Assembly (NCBI RefSeq): GCF_011170125.1
Contig: NZ_BLLN01000001.1
Span: 248,001-312,000, forward strand
Source of the DNA: Streptomyces diastaticus subsp. diastaticus
GTDB lineage: Bacteria > Actinomycetota > Actinomycetes > Streptomycetales > Streptomycetaceae
DNA length: 64,000 bases
Direction: 5' to 3'
Part shown: positions 49,332 through 56,965 of the stretch, one piece after another
How positions within the stretch are numbered: position 1 is the first letter of the stretch
Layout of the letters: every line of letters begins with the position of its first letter
Notes under the pieces: model-generated
What the model saw: the letters and a program-made list of their open reading frames with translations, nothing else
What the model was told of the DNA's origin: nothing
The model's database searches: none
Made by a program: the position numbers and the translations under genes

Positions 49332-50582
49332 GTGCCTGCCTTGCGTAAGACCACCGTGCTGGTCGCCTCCGCCGCCTTGCTGACTCTTTCCGCCGCTGTC
49401 CCGGCCGCCGCCGCCGACCGGCCCGGCGACGACAAGGCGAAGCCGCCGGGGAAGATGTCGGAGATCGGCGGCGCGCGGCTGGGGCAGGCCGGTACGCAGG
49501 TGAACGCCGGTCCGGGGGTGCCCAAGCTCCCGAAGAAGCTGTCCGGGCGGTCCTGGATCGTCGCGGACGCCGAGAGCGGCGACGTGCTGGCCGCGCACAA
49601 CGCCCACTGGAGGCTCCCCCCGGCCTCCACGCTGAAGATGCTCTTCGCCGACACCGTGCTGCCCAAACTCCCCAAGGACGAGAAGCACCTGGTCACCAAC
49701 GAGGAGCTGGCGGGCGTGGGCGCGGGCTCCAGCCTGGTCGGCGTCAAGGAGGACCAGACGTACACCGTCCACGACCTGTGGCTCGGGGTCTTCCTCTCCT
49801 CCGGCAACGACGCCGTGCACGTGCTCTCCGCGATGAACGACGGCATCGACAAGACCGTCGCCGACATGAACGCGCACGCCGAGGAGCTCCAGGCACTGGA
49901 CACCCATGTGGTCAGTCCGGACGGCTACGACGCCAAGGGGCAGCTCTCCAGCGCCTACGACCTGACGCTGATCGCCCGGTCGGGGATGCAGAAGAAGGAC
50001 TTCCGGGAGTACTGCTCGACGGTGAGCGCGGAGTTCCCCGGTGAGAAGAAGAAGGGCAAGAAGCGCGAGCACTTCGGCATCCAGAACACCAACCGCCTGC
50101 TCACCGGCGCGGTGGGCCTGGACCGGTACGAGGGGATCGCGGGGGTGAAGAACGGCAACACCACCAACGCCGGGGCCACCTTCACCGGGGTCGCCGAGCG
50201 CGACGGCCGGGTGCTGCTGGTCACCGTGATGAACCCGGACGGCCAGGAGAGCCAGGCGGTCTACCAGGAGACGGCCCGCCTCTTCGACTGGGGCTTCGAG
50301 GCCGCCGGCAAGGCCGAGCCGGTCGGCACCCTCGTCCCGCCGGCCGGCGCCGTACCGGCCAAGGGCGGCTCGGACGCGCCCGGGGACGAGGGCGCCGCGG
50401 GCGGGGTCCCGGCTCCGGCCGCCGGGGGCGAGACCCAGGCGGCCGCGTCCGGCGGGGCGGACGGGGTCGGCACGGCGCTGGCGGTCGCGGGCGGTTCGCT
50501 GGTGCTGCTCGGCGCCGGGGTGTACGTGGTCAACCGGCGCCGCCCGCTGCCCGGGCAGGGGACGGGCCGCAGGCGCCGCTGA
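49332..50582 (+). CDS. D-alanyl-D-alanine carboxypeptidase (S11 family, membrane-anchored)
   Basis: 416 residues, trimming the terminal D-Ala from peptidoglycan pentapeptides outside the membrane. Signal: VPALRKTTVLVASAALLTLS ending AAA/D. The catalytic motifs are SxxK in PPASTLKMLF, SxN in FLSSGNDAVHVLS, and the third box VKNGNTTNAGATF, where Asn replaces the Thr of the classic KTG. The C-terminal Gly/Ala-rich linker ends in a transmembrane helix (GGSLVLLGAGVYVV) with a basic tail RRRPLPGQGTGRRRR. TACGTT lies exactly 7 nt before GTG 49332 (leaderless). Synteny suggests it is the SCO4847 counterpart, reported, as I recall, to affect the teichulosonic acid polymer of the wall. Confidence 0.93.
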   Translation: MPALRKTTVLVASAALLTLSAAVPAAAADRPGDDKAKPPGKMSEIGGARLGQAGTQVNAGPGVPKLPKKLSGRSWIVADAESGDVLAAHNAHWRLPPASTLKMLFADTVLPKLPKDEKHLVTNEELAGVGAGSSLVGVKEDQTYTVHDLWLGVFLSSGNDAVHVLSAMNDGIDKTVADMNAHAEELQALDTHVVSPDGYDAKGQLSSAYDLTLIARSGMQKKDFREYCSTVSAEFPGEKKKGKKREHFGIQNTNRLLTGAVGLDRYEGIAGVKNGNTTNAGATFTGVAERDGRVLLVTVMNPDGQESQAVYQETARLFDWGFEAAGKAEPVGTLVPPAGAVPAKGGSDAPGDEGAAGGVPAPAAGGETQAAASGGADGVGTALAVAGGSLVLLGAGVYVVNRRRPLPGQGTGRRRR

Positions 50583-50603
50583 CGGCGGCGGCCCGGAGCG
50601 CGG

Positions 50604-51605
50604 CTACCTCTGGAAGGGCGGGCGCCCGGGCCCTTCCCCGGACGGCCGGGCGCGGGTGGCGCCCGGTTCGGGGGCGCGAGAGGTGCCGGGCCCGCCCTTC
50701 GTGCCGCCGTGGGTGCCGCTCTCGTCCGCCTCGTCGCGCGCTTCGCCCTTCTCGCCGTCCGGCACCGGGGTGGCGGTCCAGGCCGCGCAGACGAGGACCA
50801 GCTTGGCGGTGAAGTTGATCCAGAGCAGCAGGGCGATGGGGACGCCGAAGGCGCCGTACATGCTCTTGGAGGCGACCCCGCTGATGTAGCCGCCGAGCAG
50901 CAGTTTGAGGAGTTCGAAGCCGACCGCGCCGATCAGCGCCGCGCCCAGCAGGGTGGAGCGCCGGGGCTGCACGGCGGGGAGCAGGGTGAGGACGTAGAGC
51001 AGGACGAGGAAGCCGGCCAGGACGGCGAGGGCGAAGGCGGCGACGCGCAGCAGGACGGTGCCGATCCCGGTCTCGTCGAGGCCGATCTGCCGGGCGATCC
51101 AGCCGACCGCGCTGCCGCCCGCCGTGGAGGCGACCAGCGAGACGATCCCGGCGGCGCCGAGGCCGGCCAGCACGACCACGTCCTTGGCCTTGCGGGCGAC
51201 CGGGTTGCCCTCCAGGTCCGGCAGTTCCCAGACGGCGCGCAGGCACTCGCGGATGGAGCTGACCCAGCCGACGCCGGTGAACAGCAGCAGGGCACCGGCG
51301 ATGAGGGAGACCGTCCCGGCGTTGTCGACCAGGGAGCTGATGTCGAGCTGGTCGGAGATGCCGGGGACCTGCTCGGCCAGCTGGTCCTGGAGCTCGCGCT
51401 GCCGGTCCTTGGAGAGGGTGGAGGCGGCGACGGCGGCGACCAGGGTGAGTAGCGGGAAGAGCGCGAGGAAACTGATGTAGGTCATCGCGGCGGCCAGTTG
51501 GGACCACTTGGTGCGATCGAGCGTCTCGTAGGTGCGCCACAGGTGGGTCTGCATGAGCCGGGTCGTCCACGGCCCGACCACCGGGAGTCTCGTCAGCCAG
51601 TCCAC
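50604..51605 (-). CDS. YihY/BrkB-family membrane protein
   Basis: 333 residues. A cytosolic N-terminus (VDWLTRLPVVGPWTTRLMQT) leads into about six helices, including AAMTYISFLALFPLLTLVAA, GTVSLIAGALLLFTGVGWV, ALAVLAGFLVLLYVLTLLP, the family region FGVPIALLLWINFTAKLVLV, and a polar, charged C-terminal tail of 50 residues. BrkB-like proteins are often annotated as ribonuclease BN or virulence factor, but the RNase claim is not supported; function is unknown. GTG 51605. Convergent with dac (21-bp gap) and divergent from the dprE1 homologue. Confidence 0.88.
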   Translation of the reverse strand: MDWLTRLPVVGPWTTRLMQTHLWRTYETLDRTKWSQLAAAMTYISFLALFPLLTLVAAVAASTLSKDRQRELQDQLAEQVPGISDQLDISSLVDNAGTVSLIAGALLLFTGVGWVSSIRECLRAVWELPDLEGNPVARKAKDVVVLAGLGAAGIVSLVASTAGGSAVGWIARQIGLDETGIGTVLLRVAAFALAVLAGFLVLLYVLTLLPAVQPRRSTLLGAALIGAVGFELLKLLLGGYISGVASKSMYGAFGVPIALLLWINFTAKLVLVCAAWTATPVPDGEKGEARDEADESGTHGGTKGGPGTSRAPEPGATRARPSGEGPGRPPFQR

Positions 51606-51759
51606 GTGCTCCGCCTACCCTCCGGAATCGCGATCACCACCGATCGCACACCCCCACAATTACGGCATGAGCGCCGACAATTCAATGAATGGACCATCTC
51701 AGTGAAACTCGGGATGTTCCGGCATGAACAGTCGCGTTCCGGGCGATACGGTCGCCGAC

Positions 51760-53124
51760 ATGGCTGTCGACACCACCGTTCCGCTCACCGGCCGGGGCCG
51801 CGGCGCCCCCACCGCCGCGCGTCTGCTGCGGCCGCGCAGCTACGAGGAGGCGGCCGAGGCCGTCCGCGACTGCGGGCACCGCGGCGCCATCGCCCGCGGC
51901 CGGGGCAGGGCCCCTGGGGAAGCCGCCCGCAACGCCGGGGGTGACGTCCTCGACATGTCCGCGCTGGACCGGGTGCACGCCATCGACGCGGCCGGCGGCA
52001 CCGTCCTGTGCGACGCCGGGATCACCCTGCGCCGGCTGGCCGAACTCCTGCTGCCGCTGGGCTGGTTCGTGCCCGTACCGCCGGGCGCCGAGCGGATCAC
52101 GGTGGGCGGCGCGGTCGGCGCGGACCTGCACGGCCCCAACCACCACCGCGCCGGCTCCTTCGCCCGCCACCTCCTCTCCTTCGAACTCCTCACCGCCGAC
52201 GGCTCGGTGCACGTCGTGGACCGGGGGACCCCGCTGTTCGACGCCACCACCGGCGGTCTCGGCCTGACCGGAGTGGTCCTCACCGCCACCCTCCAGCTCC
52301 AGCCGGTCGCCACCTCGCTGCTGCTGACCGGATCGGACCGCGCCGGGGACCTGGACGAGCTGATGGCCCGGCTCTGCGACGCCGACCTGCGCCACACCTA
52401 CGCCACCGCCCGCGTCGACCTGCTCGCCCGGGGTGCCGCCACCGGCCGCGGCACCGTGCTCCACGCCGACCACGCCCCGCCGGAGGCCCTCCCGGCCCGG
52501 CTCGCCCGCCGCCCGCTGGCCACCCGGCCGCACCTGCCGGGCACCCCGCAGCTGCCGCAGCGTCTCGTCCCGCCGATGGCCGCCGACCGGCCGCTGGGCC
52601 GCCGGGCCCTCGGCCTCCTGAACGACCTGCGGCACCGGTCGGCACCGCGCAGCCGCGCCGGTACGCTGCGGGGCCTCGCCGCGGCCCTGCCGGCGCTGGA
52701 CGGCGGCCACGCGCTGGGGCGCGGCGGCGGCACGGTGGCGTACCGGTGCGCGGTCGGGCACGGCGGGGAGGACGTGCTGCGGCACGTCGTGCGCCGGGTC
52801 GCGGAGCAGGGTTGCGCGGCCCGGCCGGGGCTGCTGAAGCGGTTCGGTGAGGGGTCGCCGGGCTGGCTGTCCTTCCCGGCGCGCGGCTGGGGCCTGTCGC
52901 TGGAACTGCCCGCGGGCGCGGCCGGGCTGGGCGTCCTCCTCGACGAGCTGGACGAGGAGGTGGCGGCGGCCGGCGGCCGGGTCTGCCTGGCCCGGGACCG
53001 CAGGCTGCGGCCGGAGCTGCTGCCCTCGATGTATCCACTGCTGGACGACTTCCGGGAGTTGCGGGCCGCGGTGGACCCGGACGCGGTCTTCACCTCCGAC
53101 CTCGCCCGGCGGCTGGGCCTGTGA
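51760..53124 (+). CDS. DprE1 homologue (decaprenylphosphoryl-ribose 2'-oxidase type)
   Basis: 454 residues, an FAD-dependent oxidoreductase of the VAO fold. The flavin/substrate region is GGAVGADLHGPNHHRAGSF (the DprE1 HGKNHH motif with its active-site His), then LLTADGSVHVVDRGTPLFDA and GGLGLTGVVLTATL. The C-terminus DPDAVFTSDLARRLGL matches the end of M. tuberculosis DprE1. At the Cys387 position the local sequence is RGWGLSLELP against PGWNVCVDFP (Ser for Cys), and at Lys418 LARDRR against TAKDSR (Arg for Lys). TACGGT lies 7 nt before ATG 51760 (leaderless). It is paired with a DprE2 homologue, although Streptomyces lacks arabinogalactan. Confidence 0.88.
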   Translation: MAVDTTVPLTGRGRGAPTAARLLRPRSYEEAAEAVRDCGHRGAIARGRGRAPGEAARNAGGDVLDMSALDRVHAIDAAGGTVLCDAGITLRRLAELLLPLGWFVPVPPGAERITVGGAVGADLHGPNHHRAGSFARHLLSFELLTADGSVHVVDRGTPLFDATTGGLGLTGVVLTATLQLQPVATSLLLTGSDRAGDLDELMARLCDADLRHTYATARVDLLARGAATGRGTVLHADHAPPEALPARLARRPLATRPHLPGTPQLPQRLVPPMAADRPLGRRALGLLNDLRHRSAPRSRAGTLRGLAAALPALDGGHALGRGGGTVAYRCAVGHGGEDVLRHVVRRVAEQGCAARPGLLKRFGEGSPGWLSFPARGWGLSLELPAGAAGLGVLLDELDEEVAAAGGRVCLARDRRLRPELLPSMYPLLDDFRELRAAVDPDAVFTSDLARRLGL

Positions 53125-53156
53125 GCCGGCCCGCGGGCCTCCCGCGAAGGAGCGGC

Positions 53157-53912
53157 TTGTCCACCGACGTCTCCGGGCTCCCCCGGTCCCTGCTGGTCCT
53201 CGGCGGTACCTCGGCCATCGGCCTGGCCACCGCGCGCCGTCTGATCGCCCGCGGGGCCCGGCTGGTCCACCTGGCGGGCCGCCCCTCCCCCGCGCTGGAG
53301 AAGGCCGCCGAGGAGCTGGCCCGGCTCGGGGCGGAGGTCCGGACGGTGGCCTTCGACGCGCTGGCCCCCGCCTCCCACCAGGCTTCCCTGGAGCCGGTGT
53401 TCGCCTCCGGGGACGTGGACACGGTGCTCCTGGCCTTCGGCGTCGCGGGCGATCAGGCCCGTGACGAGAGCCGCCCGCTGGACGCGGTCCGCGTCGCGCA
53501 GACCAACTACACGGGCGCGGTCGGCGCCGGGCTGCTCTGCGGCGCCGCCCTCCAGGAGCAGGGCCACGGCACCCTGGTCGTCCTCTCCTCTGCCGCCGGG
53601 GTGCGGGCCCGCCGCGCCGACTTCATCTACGGCTCCTCCAAGGCGGGCCTGGACGCCTTCGCGCAGGGGCTGGGCGACGCCCTGCACGGCACGGGCGCGC
53701 GGGTGATGGTGGTCCGCCCCGGCACGGTCCTCGGCCCGGGCGACCCGCGCGGCGACGCCCGCCTGACCACCACCCCCGGGCAGGTGGCCGCCGCGGTCGA
53801 ACTGGGCCTGCGCCGGGGCTCGGAGACGGTGTGGGTGCCCGGCGGGCTGCGGCTGGTGATGTCGGCCGTACGGAACCTGCCGCGGCCGCTCTTCCGCCGC
53901 CTGACGGTCTGA
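53157..53912 (+). CDS. DprE2 homologue (SDR, decaprenylphosphoryl-2-keto-ribose reductase type)
   Basis: 251 residues. NAD(P)H-dependent short-chain dehydrogenase that in mycobacteria reduces the 2-keto product of DprE1 to the arabinose epimer. Motifs: SLLVLGGTSAIGLATARRL (the GGTSxIG dinucleotide motif typical of DprE2), VLLAFGVAGDQARDES, NYTGAVGAGLLC, VVLSSAAGVRARRADFIY and the catalytic YGSSKAGLDAFAQG (Tyr and Lys). A TTG at 53157 follows AAGGAG by 4 nt and gives the same N-terminal length as known DprE2. A GTG at 53121 overlapping the dprE1 stop (GTGA) is the alternative. An 18-bp terminator hairpin follows. Confidence 0.88.
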   Translation: MSTDVSGLPRSLLVLGGTSAIGLATARRLIARGARLVHLAGRPSPALEKAAEELARLGAEVRTVAFDALAPASHQASLEPVFASGDVDTVLLAFGVAGDQARDESRPLDAVRVAQTNYTGAVGAGLLCGAALQEQGHGTLVVLSSAAGVRARRADFIYGSSKAGLDAFAQGLGDALHGTGARVMVVRPGTVLGPGDPRGDARLTTTPGQVAAAVELGLRRGSETVWVPGGLRLVMSAVRNLPRPLFRRLTV

Positions 53913-53946
53913 GGTCCCGGGCACGGCCGGCGTGGGGAGGCGGAGA

Positions 53947-53987
53947 GGGGGCCGCCCCTCGCGCGAGCGGCGCGAGGGGCGGCCCCC
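53947..53987. terminator. 18-bp perfect hairpin between dprE2 and snapalysin genes
   Basis: GGGGGCCGCCCCTCGCGC and its exact reverse complement with a 5-nt loop. Positioned between two convergent genes, it likely terminates both. Confidence 0.85.
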
Positions 53988-53991
53988 GAGG

Positions 53992-54018
53992 GCGGCTCCC
54001 CATGGGGGAGGGAGCCGC
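53992..54018 (-). terminator. Second hairpin downstream of the snapalysin gene
   Basis: GCGGCTCCC / GGGAGCCGC, 9-bp stem, 9-nt loop, 57-83 bp after the snapalysin stop. A likely first terminator for the leftward transcript. Confidence 0.6.
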
Positions 54019-54074
54019 GCCGCCGCCCGGGTGAGGCGGCAGGGCTGTCACGCGGCGGCCGGGGCCGCCCCGGG

Positions 54075-54722
54075 TCAGCGGGTCCCGGCGACCGCCTCGG
54101 CGAGGCCGTTGGCCCACAGCTGCTCGACCCGGGAGCGCTCGGCGGCGTCCGGCTGGGCGTTGGTGCAGGACGGGCCGGGGCCGCCGCCCGACATCAGCTG
54201 GCTGCACGGGCCCGAGTAGGTGTCGGGCAGGCCGAGCACGTGGCCGGTCTCGTGGGTGGTCACGCGGGTCGAGTCGTACTGCTGGTTCTGGGCGTAGTCG
54301 AGGAAGATGTAGCCGCGGCCGTGCCCGTCGGTGCTGGCGTACGAGCCGCGCGGGTCGTTGCCCTCGCGGTACGTGAAGTCGGCGTTCGAGCCTTCCTGGA
54401 GGCGGACGTTGGAGACCGCGCCGTTCCAGATCGAGGTGGAGCTGGCGATCTGCGAGCGGAAGGTGGGGGCGCCGGAGGCGTCGTAGGTGACGGTGACGGC
54501 CTGCGCGCCCGGGTTGGCGGCGCGCTTCTCGGCGACGGCCTTCATGACCGCCTTCTGGAAGGCGGCGGTGGCGGCGGCGTTCTCACCGGACGCCTCGTAG
54601 GCGGCGACCGAGCGCGGGGTGGAGGTCTCGGCGGCGGCCGAGGCGGGGGCGACGGAGCCGAGGGCGGCGGCGACGGCGAGGCCGAGCCCGGTAAGGGCGG
54701 CGGCGGTCCGGGGCATACGCAT
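54075..54722 (-). CDS. snpA: Snapalysin, small secreted zinc protease (M7)
   Basis: 215 residues, secreted neutral metalloprotease. Signal [21 protein letters not shown] with cleavage near ASA/A, a propeptide of about 50 residues, and mature enzyme with the zinc site [11 protein letters not shown] (HExxHxxGxxD) around residue 165, typical of M7 with Asp as third ligand. Nearby blocks [17 protein letters not shown] and [11 protein letters not shown] precede it, and a Cys pair closes the C-terminal part. AGGAGA lies 7 nt before ATG 54722. Divergent from a LysR gene (54958), the classic SnpA/SnpR arrangement in Streptomyces, in which the LysR protein activates snpA. Confidence 0.95.
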   Translation of the reverse strand: MRMPRTAAALTGLGLAVAAALGSVAPASAAAETSTPRSVAAYEASGENAAATAAFQKAVMKAVAEKRAANPGAQAVTVTYDASGAPTFRSQIASSTSIWNGAVSNVRLQEGSNADFTYREGNDPRGSYASTDGHGRGYIFLDYAQNQQYDSTRVTTHETGHVLGLPDTYSGPCSQLMSGGGPGPSCTNAQPDAAERSRVEQLWANGLAEAVAGTR

Positions 54723-54832
54723 GTGGGGGTCTCCTGACTGTCCGCGGCACGGGCGGAGTGGGGTCCGCCGCGTACCGGACCGAGGAGTTCGGTCCGGGAA
54801 CGAGTCTGGAGCGCGCCGGCGCCGGGCACATG

Positions 54833-54903
54833 ATGCCAACCAGCGATAACCCGGTCCTATATGGCCGGTCAGTTGCCGGACGGTTCCGGGTGGTTGTGGG
54901 CAT
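54833..54903. promoter_or_regulatory. snpA-snpR intergenic region with long-spaced half-sites
   Basis: ATGCCAACCA (54833-54842) has an imperfect reverse complement, TGGTTGTGGGCAT, at 54891-54903. Such paired half-sites fit a LysR tetramer bending DNA between divergent promoters. snpR itself appears leaderless: TAGCCT at 54946-54951, ATG 6 nt later. Confidence 0.45.
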
Positions 54904-54957
54904 TTGGCGTGCTTGGGACCACTGGCGGGGCGGGCGGGGCGCTTCTAGCCTCGGTGC

Positions 54958-55920
54958 ATGGAGCTTGAGGTGCGTCACCTCCGCGCGCTCTGCGCCATCG
55001 CCGACACCGGGAGCGTGCGCCGTGCCGCACGCGAACTCGGCGTGAGCCAGCCCGCGCTCACCACCCAACTGCGCCGCATCGAGCAGAGCCTGGGCGCCGA
55101 ACTCTTCCACCGGGGCCGCGACGGCTGCCGCCCGACGCTGCTGGGCCGCACGGTGCTCTCCCGGGCCCGCACCGTGGTCGACTCGATGGCGGTGCTGGTC
55201 GAGGAGGCCCGCGCCGAGGCCGCCGCGCTCGGCCGCCCGGGGCCGCGGCTACGGGTCGGCTCGACCGCGAGCCGCATCGTCGGCGACTGGCTGCGCCGGC
55301 TGCGGGGACGGATGCCGGAGACCGACATCACCCTCCAGGTCGACGTGTCGGCCACCGTGCTGCTCCGCTCCCTGCGGGCCGGGCGTCTGGACCTCGTCTT
55401 CGTCCACGAGGTGGAGGGCAGTCCGCTGCGCGTCCCCGACGGTCTGGTGCAGCACACCCTGCTGGAACGCGAACCGCAGTTCATCTCACTGGCGCCGGAC
55501 CATCCGGCCGCCGCCCGCCAGGTGGTCGACCTGGCCGACCTCGCCCACGACCGGTGGATGGTCGACCCCTCGGTGGACGGCGAGTGGGACGGCGTACGCC
55601 GGGTGCTGGCCGCCGCCGGGATCGACCCCCCGGTGCTGCACGGCGACTACCTGACCACCGCTTCCCTGGTGGCGCTCGGCGAGGCCGTCGCCCCCTGCCA
55701 GCCCACCTCGGGCCCGCGCGACGACATGGTCATCCGGCCGCTGCGCGACGACCCGCTCGCCGTCCGCCTGCTGCTGGTCACCCCGCCGCGCTGCCCCGCC
55801 GCCGGCCCCGCCTACGAGGAGCTGACCGCCGCCTACCGGGCGGCGGCCCTGCGGGCGGGCCCGTACCGCGAATGGCTGGCGGGGGCGCCGGAGCGGCCGG
55901 GCGCGCTGCTGGGCGGGTGA
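54958..55920 (+). CDS. snpR: LysR-type activator of the snapalysin gene
   Basis: 320 residues. The DNA-binding helix-turn-helix is LRALCAIADTGSVRRAAREL, GVSQPALTTQLRRIEQSLGA with the wing ELFHRGRDGCRPTLLGRT. The effector domain includes PGPRLRVGSTASRIVGDWLR, DLVFVHEVEG and PQFISLAPDHPAAARQVVDL. It fits the LysR regulators that accompany snpA genes. The leaderless start at ATG 54958 has TAGCCT 6 nt upstream. The rest of the sequence has the usual length. The inducer is unknown; in other strains the activator responds to growth phase. Confidence 0.92.
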   Translation: MELEVRHLRALCAIADTGSVRRAARELGVSQPALTTQLRRIEQSLGAELFHRGRDGCRPTLLGRTVLSRARTVVDSMAVLVEEARAEAAALGRPGPRLRVGSTASRIVGDWLRRLRGRMPETDITLQVDVSATVLLRSLRAGRLDLVFVHEVEGSPLRVPDGLVQHTLLEREPQFISLAPDHPAAARQVVDLADLAHDRWMVDPSVDGEWDGVRRVLAAAGIDPPVLHGDYLTTASLVALGEAVAPCQPTSGPRDDMVIRPLRDDPLAVRLLLVTPPRCPAAGPAYEELTAAYRAAALRAGPYREWLAGAPERPGALLGG

Positions 55921-55942
55921 CCCCGCCCGCGCGTACGCCGGT

Positions 55943-56914
55943 TCAGTACCCGCGCCCCACCCGCACCGCCAGCTCCGGCACCCTGCCCTCCCGCAGCGCC
56001 TGCCACCCGGCGCGGAAGTCCTCGGTGATGTCGGTGTCGGCGGTGATGCCGGCCGAGTGGGAGGTCACGGTGGTACGCGGCAGCTCCCAGACGGGGTGGC
56101 CGGGGGCCGGGGGCTCGTCGGCGAGGACGTCGAGGACGGCGGCGGAGACCTGCCCGGCGGCCAGGGCGCGGCCCAGCGCCGGGAGGCTGACCGTGCCGCC
56201 GCGGCCGACGTTGAGGAAGGTGGCGCCGCCCAGCGCGGACAGCCGGGTGTCGGCGAAGAAGTCGCGGGTGGCCTCGGTCAGCGGCAGCGCGTCCACCACG
56301 AACCGGGCGCGGCCGAGCCAGGCCCCGTCCTCCTCGGCGGTGACCCGCTCGTCGAAGGGCCCGCCCGGCGCGTGCTCGCCGCGCCCCACGCCGACGGTGC
56401 GCACCCCGGCCGCGCGCAGCGCCTCGGCGACGGCGGTGCCGATCCGGCCGGTGCCGTAGACCAGGGCGGTCTGCCCGGCGGCCAGTTCGGAGGGCTCGCG
56501 GCGCCAGGTGCGGGCGGCGGTGCGGGCGAGGTGGCCGGGGACGCCCTGGCAGTCGGCGAGCACCCAGGCGAGCGCGTACTGGCCGATCCGCTCGCCCATC
56601 CGGCCGACGGTGCGGGTCAGCAGCACTCCGGCGGGCCAGCCGCCGTCGAGCAGGGCGTCGACCCCGGCGTTGACGCTGTGGAACCAGCGGACCCGGGGGT
56701 CGCCGCGCAGGGCGGGCGGCAGGGTGGGGCCGACCAGGACGAGCGGAGCGTCCGCGGCCCCGTGCGCGCCGGTGAGCCGCCCGGCGGTGTCGTAGGCGAG
56801 GACCGGGCGGCCGGTGAGCGCGGCCAGTTCACCGGCGACGGCGGGGCCGGTGCCGGGGCCCACGGCGAGGGTGGCCCGGTCCAGCAGGCCGGCGGGGAGG
56901 GGCGGGGCGGACAT
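55943..56914 (-). CDS. D-isomer-specific 2-hydroxyacid dehydrogenase family protein
   Basis: 323 residues, NAD(P)H-dependent oxidoreductase of the D-2-hydroxyacid dehydrogenase group (glyoxylate/hydroxypyruvate reductase-like). The N-terminal catalytic domain includes PRVRWFHSVNAGVDALLDGG and RTVGRMGERIGQYALAWVL. The dinucleotide-binding motif is TALVYGTGRIGTAVAEAL. Active-site residues: DALPLTEATRDFFA, FLNVGRGGTVSLPALGRALA (Arg region), LDVLADEPPAPGHPVWELP (Glu), and SHSAGIT (the usual His-Ser/Thr-Ala motif). Convergent with snpR (22-bp gap). Substrate unknown; not linked with neighbouring genes. Confidence 0.9.
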   Translation of the reverse strand: MSAPPLPAGLLDRATLAVGPGTGPAVAGELAALTGRPVLAYDTAGRLTGAHGAADAPLVLVGPTLPPALRGDPRVRWFHSVNAGVDALLDGGWPAGVLLTRTVGRMGERIGQYALAWVLADCQGVPGHLARTAARTWRREPSELAAGQTALVYGTGRIGTAVAEALRAAGVRTVGVGRGEHAPGGPFDERVTAEEDGAWLGRARFVVDALPLTEATRDFFADTRLSALGGATFLNVGRGGTVSLPALGRALAAGQVSAAVLDVLADEPPAPGHPVWELPRTTVTSHSAGITADTDITEDFRAGWQALREGRVPELAVRVGRGY

Positions 56915-56965
56915 GGCGGGTCTCCTTCGGCGTGGGGCGGGGTGCGGGCGCGGCCCGGCGGGCGG

